A stretch of DNA of 9,536 nt from Bacillaceae bacterium (GCA_030149685.1 JASLGI010000093.1:1-9536); one strand, 5' to 3'. Positions 1-6,110 are shown, counted from the first letter of the stretch. Numbers and translations are program-made. Notes: generated from the sequence alone by a model not told the origin.

Positions 1-609
1 GTGATGGATTTATTTGAAGAAGATATAACGAAAGTAATGAAAGAACAACAACTCGCTTCTTTCAATCAAAAATTTGAACGTTTGTATGATGAAAAAGAGT
101 ATGAAACAATTATCCAGACGTATAATACGATTTCTGAAGAAACGGTAAAGAAAAACGAAACAATCATTACATGGAAAGAAAAAGCAGAAAAGAGAATAAG
201 TGAAATTGCTGTTCAAAAGGAAAAAGAAGAAAAAGCAAAAGAAGAAGAGGAAAGAAAAGCTCGTGAAAAGGCATATCAAGAGGAAAAAGCTCGAGGAGAG
301 AAAAAGAAAGAAATAGCTCGTCGAAGTAATTTATCAACGGATGAGTTTTATCGATTTTTGTTAGAACGTTCAAAATTGGATAAAGAGGTGAAACACCCTC
401 TTGTATTAGAAGGAGATGTGTTTAAAAATGCTTTAAATCACGATACATTAACGATTCGAGCAGACAATCCAGAGCTTGAGCACTTTTATCTCGTCGGACA
501 TTTCGCCTATGACCCAGAAGCGGATAAATTTTATCCTAGTATGATGGGAGAATACCATTATTATGGGGAGTATGATGAAGGTGAGCCTTTTCCTTATTAT
601 GAATTTTAA
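1..609 (+). CDS. Hypothetical protein with charged coiled-coil centre (possibly 5'-truncated)
   Basis: The frame is open from the first base of the window. GTG at 1 and ATG at 4 are possible starts, but the upstream region is missing, so this may be the C-terminal part of a longer protein. About 200 residues are visible. Residues 1-60 look helical. Residues 61-105 are almost entirely Lys, Glu, Ala and Arg, as in a long coiled coil or single alpha helix. The last ~95 residues form a separate globular-looking part with an acidic, aromatic tail (HYYGEYDEGEPFPYYEF). I see no signal peptide, membrane segment or catalytic motif, and I do not recognise the family. The stop codon is followed within a few bases by a terminator, so this is the last gene of its transcript. 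A structural or scaffolding role is only a guess. Confidence 0.75.
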   Translation: MMDLFEEDITKVMKEQQLASFNQKFERLYDEKEYETIIQTYNTISEETVKKNETIITWKEKAEKRISEIAVQKEKEEKAKEEEERKAREKAYQEEKARGEKKKEIARRSNLSTDEFYRFLLERSKLDKEVKHPLVLEGDVFKNALNHDTLTIRADNPELEHFYLVGHFAYDPEADKFYPSMMGEYHYYGEYDEGEPFPYYEF

Positions 610-611
610 AC

Positions 612-652
612 AAAAAACGGAAGTTCTCTTAATGAGAAGCTTCCGTTTTTTT
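612..652. terminator. Bidirectional rho-independent terminator
   Basis: AAAAAACGGAAG-TTCTC pairs with GAGAA-GCTTCCGTTTTTT, giving a 17-bp stem with one bulged base and a 5-base loop. There is a T run on the right and a matching A run on the left, so it can stop transcription in both directions. It lies 3 bases after the stop of the rightward gene. It also contains the last codons and the stop (629-631) of the leftward efflux gene, so the convergent genes share it. Confidence 0.9.
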
Positions 653-1807
653 CGTTGACGGTATTTTCGTTACCCAGAAGAAACATAAGATGTAACCGAT
701 CATTAATACGACGACCGAAAATAGATAAGGATAATCTAAATTAATATCAAATAATGCTCCGCCAATAATAGGACCGATAATATTTCCGATACTTGTAAAC
801 ATTGAGTTCATCCCACCGACAAAACCTTGTTCATTCGCTGCAATTTTAGATAGATAAGAAGTAACTGCAGGACGGATAAGGTCAAAACCAACGAAAATAA
901 AGACCGTCACAAGTACAATCATCCAATAAGCGTGTACGATCGTCATACAATAGGCGAAGAAAGCTGATATTAAAAAGCTTACACGCGTTACACGAATTTC
1001 ACCAAAACGACGTGTTAATTTATCAAACAGCGCTACTTGAGCAATTGCTCCGACAATCGCTCCTCCTGTAATAACGATAGCTATATCTCTTGGAGTAAAT
1101 TGGAATTTATGATCCATATAGAGACTAAATGTTGCTTCAAACGCGACAAGTCCAACAGTAGAGACGAAGATCACCATAAATGGGACAAAAAACTTTGGGG
1201 CAAAAATACGACGAAATCCTGTCATTTCTTCTCCGACGACATCTTCTACCTTTTGTCGAGCAGGCTCTTTTAAAACGACAATTGAAAAAATCGTCGCTAT
1301 TAGCGCTAATCCCGCTGCGAAGAAGAAAGGTACACGATGACCGAGTTCTGCTAAAAATCCTCCGATTCCTGGTCCGATAATGAACCCTGTTGAAATCGAT
1401 GCAGACATGTAGCCCAATGCTTTTGCACGATTCTCAACCGTTGTAATATCGGCGATAAAAGCCGTAACCGCAGGCATAATAAATGCAGCACTTAATCCTC
1501 CTAAAAAACGTGAAACAAACAATGTTTCAACAACCGTTCCAATACCAAATAACAATTCTGATAAACTGAATAAAAACAATCCGATGACGAGTATACGTTT
1601 ACGTCCAAACGCGTCGACCCATCGACCAGCAATCGGTGAAAATAATAATTGCGCAATGGCAAATGTCGCTACCATATATCCAACAGTCGATCCACTAATG
1701 TGTAATTCATTCATTAAAGTAGGCAACACGGGAATGACGAGTCCAATCCCTAAAAATGCGATGAATAAATTCGTCAATAATAATAAAAGTGCATGATCTT
1801 TATTCAA
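629..1807 (-). CDS. norA: NorA/Bmr-type multidrug efflux MFS transporter
   Basis: The product is a 392-residue DHA1-type drug:H+ antiporter of the inner membrane with 12 hydrophobic segments. It follows the NorA pattern closely: AFLGIGLVIPVLP in TM1 (residues 17-29), motif A GRWVDAFGRKR (61-71), SRFLGG with the conserved Arg100, and motif C GFIIGPGIGG (141-150). It also has FEATFSLY and GFDLIRPA, which hold the acidic residues matching Glu222 and Asp307 of staphylococcal NorA. Family length is about 390. The start chosen is TTG at 1807, because GGGAGGAGG lies 7 bases upstream. A start at 1840 would put this ribosome site inside the gene. The family exports fluoroquinolones, dyes and biocides, but the substrate here is inferred only by homology. 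The leader carries a terminator-like hairpin and candidate leader ORFs, suggesting regulation by attenuation. The stop lies in the loop of the shared terminator. Confidence 0.92.
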   Translation of the reverse strand: MNKDHALLLLLTNLFIAFLGIGLVIPVLPTLMNELHISGSTVGYMVATFAIAQLLFSPIAGRWVDAFGRKRILVIGLFLFSLSELLFGIGTVVETLFVSRFLGGLSAAFIMPAVTAFIADITTVENRAKALGYMSASISTGFIIGPGIGGFLAELGHRVPFFFAAGLALIATIFSIVVLKEPARQKVEDVVGEEMTGFRRIFAPKFFVPFMVIFVSTVGLVAFEATFSLYMDHKFQFTPRDIAIVITGGAIVGAIAQVALFDKLTRRFGEIRVTRVSFLISAFFAYCMTIVHAYWMIVLVTVFIFVGFDLIRPAVTSYLSKIAANEQGFVGGMNSMFTSIGNIIGPIIGGALFDINLDYPYLFSVVVLMIGYILCFFWVTKIPSTKKTEASH

Positions 1808-1860
1808 CTTTCTTCCTCCTCCCACGAAAAAAAGCGCCACCTATAACAGGTGAGGCTCAT
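1804..1860 (-). CDS. Candidate leader peptide of norA
   Basis: ATG at 1860 opens an 18-codon frame, MSLTCYRWRFFSWEEEES. It runs through the attenuator hairpin and the norA Shine-Dalgarno region and ends at TGA 1806-1804, overlapping the norA TTG as TTGA. A second ATG four bases upstream (1864) gives a 7-codon alternative, MNEPHLL, which stops inside the hairpin loop and right arm (1843-1841). Either frame would place a ribosome on the left arm of the hairpin and could prevent termination. Neither start has a good Shine-Dalgarno sequence, only AGAAAAAG, so translation is uncertain. Chance ORFs of this size are common. Confidence 0.3.
   Translation of the reverse strand: MSLTCYRWRFFSWEEEES
1827..1857 (-). 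promoter_or_regulatory. Intrinsic-terminator-like attenuator hairpin in the norA leader
   Basis: On the minus strand AGCCTCACCT (1857-1848), loop GTTAT, and AGGTGGCGCT (1842-1833) form a 10-position stem. One pair is mismatched (C-C) and one is a G-U wobble. Seven Ts follow (1833-1827), counting the last base of the stem. It lies between the candidate -10 box (1885-1890) and the ribosome-binding site (1823-1815), so a transcript starting at that promoter must pass it. That is the layout of a transcription attenuator. The structure is visible; its regulatory use is inferred. Confidence 0.6.
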
Positions 1861-1884
1861 TCATACTTTTTCTAATGATTTCAA

Positions 1885-1890
1885 ATTGTA
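1885..1890 (-). promoter_or_regulatory. Candidate -10 box of norA promoter
   Basis: TACAAT on the minus strand (five of six bases of the sigma-A consensus) lies about 80 bases before the norA start, which would give a leader of roughly 70 bases. I find no good -35 box at 17 bases, so the promoter may be weak or activator-dependent. Confidence 0.4.
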
Positions 1891-2071
1891 CACGTTTTTA
1901 TGTGAAAAAGATATGAAAAACACTCATGAAATATGGAAAATGGTTGAAAAGTTTCAAACTGTCATCGTTTCTTCAAAAACCTTTATTTTCTGAAAATAGA
2001 TCGTGTGAGAAAGAGATGGAATGAAGGGCAAAATCACTTTTTAAGGTTATATAATTGAACTTCTACAAAAT
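1891..2071. other. Non-coding stretch between norA promoter and yflT terminator
   Basis: Together with the norA leader this makes about 350 bases without a confident gene. A 32-codon frame from ATG 1926 on the plus strand has no ribosome site. TATAAT at 2050-2055 on the plus strand has no -35 partner and nothing obvious to transcribe. I see no convincing RNA gene here. Confidence 0.5.
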
Positions 2072-2139
2072 AAAACCTAGCATCCACTTATTTAAATAAA
2101 TGGATACTAGGTTTTTATTTCGCTAGGTTTTATCCTAGC
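2072..2139 (-). terminator. Terminator and nested CCTAG dyads downstream of yflT
   Basis: Bases 2072-2115 form one long dyad centred at 2093/2094, with 20 of 22 positions complementary (mismatches 2081/2106 and 2087/2100). The core is the palindrome TTATTTAAATAA. On the minus strand the stem is followed by TTTTATTTTG, a usable U tract, so it can terminate yflT transcripts. The plus-strand side also ends in TTTTTATTT. A second small dyad, GCTAGG-TTTTAT-CCTAGC (2122-2139), lies between it and the yflT stop. The CTAGG units are similar enough that alternative pairings are possible. Confidence 0.75.
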
Positions 2140-2160
2140 TTCGCCATGAGATCATTACTA

Positions 2161-2478
2161 TTATTTAACGACAAGAACGAGACGACCATCGTCGAGTACT
2201 TTTTCTGCATCAGCCGCTTCTCGTTCAGAAAGTCCGAGCGTTTCGAAGTGGCTGCGTAATTCATCTCCACGTTTAGAAAAGACGTTTTTAATCGATTTCA
2301 TAAGGCCTTGTTCTTTCATACTTACTTCTTCTGTGTGGAAAACTTCTGCCATTTTATCTTCTAAATCTTCTTCGTGACTGAACACGTACATATCCTCACG
2401 AGCAACCCCTTCTTGATCAAGTTTTTCAACCAACTCTTTTGCTTTTACTACATTTTCTACTTCGTATGTTTTCGTCAT
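2161..2478 (-). CDS. yflT: General stress protein, YflT family (GSP17M-like)
   Basis: This is a 105-residue soluble, strongly charged protein with the pattern of the heat-induced stress protein YflT family. The N-terminal segment resembles KTYEVENVVKAKELVEKLDQEGV, followed by the DMYVFSHEED stretch and a C-terminal GLSEREAADAEKVLDDGRLVLVV segment. The length matches the family (about 105-115). The N-terminal beta-alpha unit looks like a small ligand-binding or flavin-like half domain, but no biochemical role is established to my knowledge. In Bacillus subtilis this gene belongs to the sigma-B general stress regulon. Here GTTTAA (2541-2536) upstream could be a sigma-B -35 box, but the expected GGGTAT partner is absent. 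The ATG start is supported by AAAGGGGA upstream. It is followed by its own terminator. Confidence 0.88.
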   Translation of the reverse strand: MTKTYEVENVVKAKELVEKLDQEGVAREDMYVFSHEEDLEDKMAEVFHTEEVSMKEQGLMKSIKNVFSKRGDELRSHFETLGLSEREAADAEKVLDDGRLVLVVK

Positions 2479-2626
2479 TTATAAAATCCCCTTTCGTTTC
2501 TCGCTGTAACTCATATATTGCACTGTACGAAAAAGTTAAACATCATTCCAACGAATAGGTTCGAAGGACTTATGAATTGCTATCGATCACCTAATAGTTA
2601 AAGTAGCCGTATATTCTTTTTAAAAA

Positions 2627-2654
2627 CAAGAGAAAAGATGATTCTTTTCTCTTG
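2627..2654. repeat. Perfect 12-bp inverted repeat upstream of the SLH-MBL gene
   Basis: CAAGAGAAAAGA, a TGAT spacer and TCTTTTCTCTTG pair perfectly over 12 bp. The right arm ends 4 bases before an extended -10 promoter, so the dyad covers the -35 position. It may be an operator. Read on the minus strand it is followed by TTTTTAAAAA and could act as a weak terminator, but no leftward gene ends there. Confidence 0.7.
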
Positions 2655-2658
2655 AATC

Positions 2659-2667
2659 TGATATACT
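2659..2667 (+). promoter_or_regulatory. Extended -10 promoter for the SLH-MBL operon
   Basis: TGATATACT contains TG, one base, then TATACT, a classic extended -10 element that needs no strong -35 box. Transcription would start near 2674, leaving a short leader of about 25 bases that is mainly the AAAGGAGG ribosome site. Confidence 0.6.
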
Positions 2668-2698
2668 AAATACAAAATTGAATAAAGGAGGAAGGTTT

Positions 2699-4090
2699 TT
2701 GAAAAAACTTAGTTCATTGTTCATTCTTTTTGCATTACTCTTTTCAACGATACTCGTTCAAGCGTCGTCTCCATTTCATGATATGACAGAAAAAACACGT
2801 TTCTATAATGAAATGTTGTATTTACATAATGAATCAATTATACAAGGGTATCCGAATGGGAATTTTGGCCCTCATGATGTCGTTACACGAGGAGACGCCG
2901 CTATGATGATCGGTCGCGCACTATCTTATGATCGTACGATGAGAGAGAGCACTTTTTCAGATGTGACAAAAGAAATGCGGGCTTCAGGTTACATTGAGCA
3001 AGCGGTAGATAACGGTGTAATTTCAGGGTATCCAGATGGTACATTTCGTCCGTATGAACAAGTAACACGTGGTCAATTAGCGATTTTTTTAGCAAGAGCC
3101 TTTCAATATGAAGAAAATACAGAAACGACATTTACTGATGTCACGCCCACTATGAAAGCGAGTGAAAGTATTTCACGCTTAGTAGGCGCTCACATTACAG
3201 CAGGTTATCCAGACGGTACATTTCGTCCGAATGAGCGAGTCACTCGTGGTCAGTTTTCAGCATTTCTTGCGCGCTCATTAAACGATGATTTCATAAAAGT
3301 GATAGAAGAGCCGACGTCAAAAGGGCTGGCAACCTTTCACTTTATCGATGTAGGTCAAGGAGATGCGACATTGATCGAGACGCCAAGTAAAAAAGTCGTA
3401 TTGATCGATGGTGGGATTCAAAAAGAAGGAAATACTGTTGCGAGATATATTCGTTCGCTCGGTTATCAACATATCGACCAAATCGTTGCAACCCATCCAC
3501 ATGCTGATCATATAGGTGGTTTACAAACAATGATTGAGCAATTTACAGTTGGTGAATGGATCGATAGTGGAAAAGTACATACGTCTCAAACATATCTTCG
3601 TTTATTACGTACGATTGACGAGAAAGATATTCCTTTCCGGATTGCACAAACAGGGGATCGTTGGTCATTTGACGATGGAATGACATTCAACATACTTTAT
3701 GCAAATTCAAATGCTCAAACGATCAACGATGCATCTGTTGTCGTACAAGCAACACATGGAAATATTCGGACATTACTTACAGGAGATGCAGAAAAATTAG
3801 CAGAAGAGCAATTAGTGAAGCAGCAAGCGACACAATTGCCAAGCGATATTTTAAAAGCAGGACATCATGGCTCTCGTACAAGTAGCACAGAACCATTTAT
3901 TCGTCTCGTACAACCGAAAATTGCGGTTTTATCTTATGGAGAAGGAAACCGTTACGGACATCCTCATAAAGAAGTGGTAGATCGATTCAATCGATATGGG
4001 ACGACTCTCTATCATACTGCAAAAGATGGTACGATTCGTATTCAATCTTCTGGTGTGATATATAATGTGGAAACGGAGCACGCCTCATGA
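2699..4090 (+). CDS. Secreted SLH-domain protein with ComEC-type metallo-beta-lactamase-fold domain
   Basis: The protein has 463 residues. TTG at 2699 is chosen because AAAGGAGG lies 7-8 bases upstream; the TTG at 2678 would put that site inside the gene. Residues 1-22 are a signal peptide (KK, hydrophobic core, VQA before SS). Three SLH repeats follow at about 26-76, 86-136 and 145-195, each with a GYP(D/N)G(T/N)F-type motif, which should bind the cell wall. The catalytic part, about 210-455, is a metallo-beta-lactamase fold: FIDVGQGDATLIE, DGG, THPHADHIGG (His266, His268, Asp270, His271), TGDAE (Asp363), GHHGS (His389, His390) and YGHPH (His421). The metal ligands look complete. The order matches the C-terminal extracellular domain of ComEC/Rec2, here freed from its membrane channel. 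A surface nuclease or phosphodiesterase is a reasonable inference; the substrate is unknown. The next gene overlaps by four bases. Confidence 0.9.
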   Translation: MKKLSSLFILFALLFSTILVQASSPFHDMTEKTRFYNEMLYLHNESIIQGYPNGNFGPHDVVTRGDAAMMIGRALSYDRTMRESTFSDVTKEMRASGYIEQAVDNGVISGYPDGTFRPYEQVTRGQLAIFLARAFQYEENTETTFTDVTPTMKASESISRLVGAHITAGYPDGTFRPNERVTRGQFSAFLARSLNDDFIKVIEEPTSKGLATFHFIDVGQGDATLIETPSKKVVLIDGGIQKEGNTVARYIRSLGYQHIDQIVATHPHADHIGGLQTMIEQFTVGEWIDSGKVHTSQTYLRLLRTIDEKDIPFRIAQTGDRWSFDDGMTFNILYANSNAQTINDASVVVQATHGNIRTLLTGDAEKLAEEQLVKQQATQLPSDILKAGHHGSRTSSTEPFIRLVQPKIAVLSYGEGNRYGHPHKEVVDRFNRYGTTLYHTAKDGTIRIQSSGVIYNVETEHAS

Positions 4091-4308
4091 TTTTTCGTTT
4101 TATCGATTGGCTTGCGCAATTTCGTTACGTGCCTATTCGTAAAGAATGGTTACATCCGATCGTTCTCGAATATGTACTTACTCATGAACGCCGGGGAATT
4201 AAGGAACAATCCGTTGTTTACGAAGTGATGCAAATGAATCAAATCACTTATCATGAAGCATACGCACTTTATCGTTATATTAAGAAAAATTATAGAACAG
4301 AACACTAA
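4087..4308 (+). CDS. Small protein translationally coupled to the SLH-MBL gene
   Basis: A 73-residue ORF starts at ATG 4087. It overlaps the TGA of the preceding gene as ATGA and has GGAG 8 bases upstream (4075-4078), so coupled translation is likely. It starts MIFRFIDWLAQFRYVPIRKEWLHP and ends HEAYALYRYIKKNY. It is basic, aromatic-rich and probably all-helical. It has no clear signal peptide or complete membrane segment, although the N terminus could sit on a membrane as an amphipathic helix. I do not recognise a family. A terminator follows immediately, so it closes the operon. A role with the exported enzyme is inferred only from the coupling. Confidence 0.75.
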   Translation: MIFRFIDWLAQFRYVPIRKEWLHPIVLEYVLTHERRGIKEQSVVYEVMQMNQITYHEAYALYRYIKKNYRTEH

Positions 4309-4311
4309 AAG

Positions 4312-4357
4312 AAAAATGTCTAAGGTGAATGAGATACTCACACTTTAGACATTTTTT
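4312..4357. terminator. Bidirectional rho-independent terminator
   Basis: AAAAATGTCTAA pairs with TTAGACATTTTT (12 bp), with a further GTGA/TCAC pairing inside around the loop. T runs follow on both strands. It serves the rightward SLH-MBL operon and the leftward YARHG gene, which converge here. Confidence 0.9.
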
Positions 4358-4366
4358 GATAAAAAG

Positions 4367-5182
4367 TTACTCGTATTTTTTTAAGAAGTTAACGTTTGCT
4401 TGTTCCACTGAAGAAAGCGATACATTTTTTGTTTGAGGAACGTACCAACTTTGATTATTGAAGTAGTCTTGTAGATGTTGATCATCAAAAATATAACCGT
4501 GACGAGCAAAAATTTCATTACGAGCATAACGAATCATATCAGGTGAGTAATGAATTAAGTTATACGTTTCTGGATCATCTAGTGATAGTCGTTGGCTATC
4601 GCTATGTGGCAAAATATAATTGTACTCATCAATATGACTGTCACCAATAATATAATCGAATCCAGGGTCTTCTACTGTACGAATAATGTTGACGTTATGT
4701 TGTTCTAAATCACTCAATTGAATCGCGTTATTATTATGTAGAGGCGTATACCATGCTTGCGAATCAAAATAAGCTTGCATTTTTTTATCTTCAAATACAT
4801 ATCCGTGACGAGCAAAAATTTCATTACGAGCATAACGGAGTTCTTCTTTCGACATATTGTATAGCCAATCAATTAAGACTATCTCTGTATCACTATGTTT
4901 AAAAAAGTAATCATTTCTTGTTTTTTTAGGTTGTTCTTTTTGTTTTTGTGGTGTTTCTTGTTTTTGTGTCGCTTCATTGGCTACTTCTTGTTTCGTATCT
5001 ACTTTTTCCACAGTTTCTTCTACTTTTTCTACTTTTTCAATTGCTGTGTCTTCAGCGATTTCTCCGTGAATAGTTGAAATCGCTAACGGGTGATTACTCG
5101 GTAAATTCAAATACCACCATGCTACAATTAAAAAAAGTCCTCCGGCAATTGCTAGGAGGACTGTCATATACGATTTATTCAT
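4367..5182 (-). CDS. Membrane-anchored protein with two YARHG domains
   Basis: The protein has 271 residues. Residues 6-25 form one hydrophobic segment without a clear cleavage site, so it is probably an N-terminal anchor with the rest outside. Residues 40-90 are a Glu/Lys/Gln/Thr-rich linker, as in wall-spanning spacers. Two YARHG domains follow, with the signature RYARNEIFARHG at 116-127 and 218-229, each followed by Y-(V/I)-F-x-D, an AYF/DYF motif, and WY-x-P. YARHG domains are found on extracellular proteins of many bacteria; their ligand is not known to me. The ATG at 5182 has AAAGGAG upstream. The gene lies 55 bases downstream of yitT on the same strand and has its own promoter overlapping the yitT stop. 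The two signatures are encoded by identical DNA, which is odd given how far the flanking domain sequences have diverged. Confidence 0.88.
   Translation of the reverse strand: MNKSYMTVLLAIAGGLFLIVAWWYLNLPSNHPLAISTIHGEIAEDTAIEKVEKVEETVEKVDTKQEVANEATQKQETPQKQKEQPKKTRNDYFFKHSDTEIVLIDWLYNMSKEELRYARNEIFARHGYVFEDKKMQAYFDSQAWYTPLHNNNAIQLSDLEQHNVNIIRTVEDPGFDYIIGDSHIDEYNYILPHSDSQRLSLDDPETYNLIHYSPDMIRYARNEIFARHGYIFDDQHLQDYFNNQSWYVPQTKNVSLSSVEQANVNFLKKYE
4497..4531 (-). repeat. 35-bp exact direct repeat, copy 2 (second YARHG domain)
   Basis: Identical over 35 bases to 4803-4837. It encodes RYARNEIFARHG of the second domain. The bases just outside both ends differ between the copies. Confidence 0.95.
4803..4837 (-). 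repeat. 35-bp exact direct repeat, copy 1 (first YARHG domain)
   Basis: Identical over 35 bases to 4497-4531. It encodes RYARNEIFARHG of the first domain without a single synonymous change. Confidence 0.95.
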
Positions 5183-5231
5183 AAAGCACTCCTTTGTTAA
5201 GTCTTTAAACCTATCATATAGGAAGTGCTTT
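5183..5231 (-). promoter_or_regulatory. Inverted repeat able to mask the YARHG-gene ribosome site
   Basis: On the minus strand AAAGCACTTCC (5231-5221) is complementary to GGAGTGCTTT (5192-5183), with one bulged base. The second arm contains the GGAG Shine-Dalgarno sequence and touches the ATG. The first arm lies between the -35 and -10 boxes of the gene's own promoter, so it is present only in transcripts that read through from yitT. Confidence 0.5.
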
Positions 5232-5241
5232 TATAGGTCAA
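5213..5241 (-). promoter_or_regulatory. Sigma-A-type promoter of the YARHG gene
   Basis: TTGACC (5241-5236), a 17-base spacer and TATGAT (5218-5213) make a good housekeeping promoter. The -35 box contains the TGA stop of yitT. Transcription should begin near 5206, giving a leader of about 24 bases. Confidence 0.7.
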
Positions 5242-6110
5242 TGTATTGACGATTTGAATTTCGAGCCATGTGCTTCTTGCGTGTCCATGACTGTAATGAA
5301 AGCATTTGGATCGACTTCTCGAGCAATCTCTTTTAATTTCGAAAGTTCTAATCGTGTAATGACGACATAGATGACATCGGTTTCAATATCGGTATAGCCA
5401 CCGCGCCCATGAAGTTTTGTTACACTGCGCCCAAGTCGGGCATTGATCGTTTCAGCAAGCTCTTCTGATTCTGGAGAGACGATTAAAATCGCTTTCGTAT
5501 CATCAAGCCCTTGAATGACCGCATCGATCGCTTTTGCCGCGATGTAGTACGTTAAAATAGAGTACATTGCTTGTTCCCATCCGAGAACAAATCCTGCCCA
5601 ACTGAAGATAAATACATTCATAAACATGACGAATTCTCCGACAGAATAAGGGATGCGTTTCGTAAGTAGAATGCCTAAAATTTCTGTCCCATCAAGTGCC
5701 CCACCATTACGAATGACGAGACCTACACCAATCCCGAGCATAAGTCCACCGAATACAGTTGCAAGTAGTGGTTCGCTTGTAAATGGTTCCAGATGAGCGG
5801 CTTTTAACGCTGCTTCGATCACAGCTAATACAACGATTGCAAAGGCTGAAGAGAAAAAGAAGTTTTTCCCAATATGTTTATAACCAGCAAATAAAAACGG
5901 TAAGTTTAATACTAAGATTAAAATTCCGAATGGAATGCCTGTTAAAATATTTAAAATCAAGCCAATCCCAATAATTCCGCCATCAATGATACTGTTTGGC
6001 ACGAGAAACAGTTCAATCGAAAGAGCTGCCAAACTCGCTCCGATCGTCATAAAAATGAGTCTTGCTATAAGAGATCTTGCTGATTCTTTTTCGTGTTGTC
6101 GTTTTGGCAA
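5238..6110 (-). CDS. YitT-family membrane protein (DUF161 + DUF2179)
   Basis: The protein has 290 residues and the two-part YitT-family architecture. About five to six membrane segments occupy residues 15-200, with [31 protein letters not shown] and similar glycine-rich motifs. A soluble C-terminal DUF2179 domain follows from about 205, with LHGRGGYT and [11 protein letters not shown]. Bacilli usually carry several paralogues of unknown transport function, so I do not assign a specific symbol. TTG at 6110 is chosen because GGAAGTGA lies 5 bases upstream. The longer frame from TTG 6143 lacks a ribosome site, and GTG 6119 lies inside the Shine-Dalgarno sequence. No terminator separates it from the YARHG gene, so read-through is possible. 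The leader contains competing small hairpins. Confidence 0.88.
   Translation of the reverse strand: MPKRQHEKESARSLIARLIFMTIGASLAALSIELFLVPNSIIDGGIIGIGLILNILTGIPFGILILVLNLPFLFAGYKHIGKNFFFSSAFAIVVLAVIEAALKAAHLEPFTSEPLLATVFGGLMLGIGVGLVIRNGGALDGTEILGILLTKRIPYSVGEFVMFMNVFIFSWAGFVLGWEQAMYSILTYYIAAKAIDAVIQGLDDTKAILIVSPESEELAETINARLGRSVTKLHGRGGYTDIETDVIYVVITRLELSKLKEIAREVDPNAFITVMDTQEAHGSKFKSSIH

Noticed and set aside
1926..2024. 32-codon plus-strand ORF between norA and yflT
   Set aside because: No ribosome-binding site and no recognisable content; ORFs this short are expected by chance.
2513..2541. Sigma-B promoter for yflT
   Set aside because: GTTTAA is present on the correct strand, but at spacings of 12-14 the -10 candidates (GTGCAA, TGCAAT, GCAATA) fit GGGWAW poorly. 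I kept it only as a note.
2627..2654. Terminator function for the perfect dyad
   Set aside because: No T run follows in the plus direction, and no minus-strand gene ends there. A promoter-associated site fits better.
2999..3260. SLH coding repeats as a mobile or tandem DNA repeat
   Set aside because: The similar 24-bp stretches (3029-3052 and 3206-3229) encode the conserved GYPDGTFRP motif and differ by one base. Protein-level repetition explains them adequately.
4895..5077. 60-residue plus-strand ORF rich in Phe and Cys
   Set aside because: It is the antisense shadow of the Glu/Lys/Gln-rich linker of the YARHG protein, whose low-complexity codons keep the opposite frame open.
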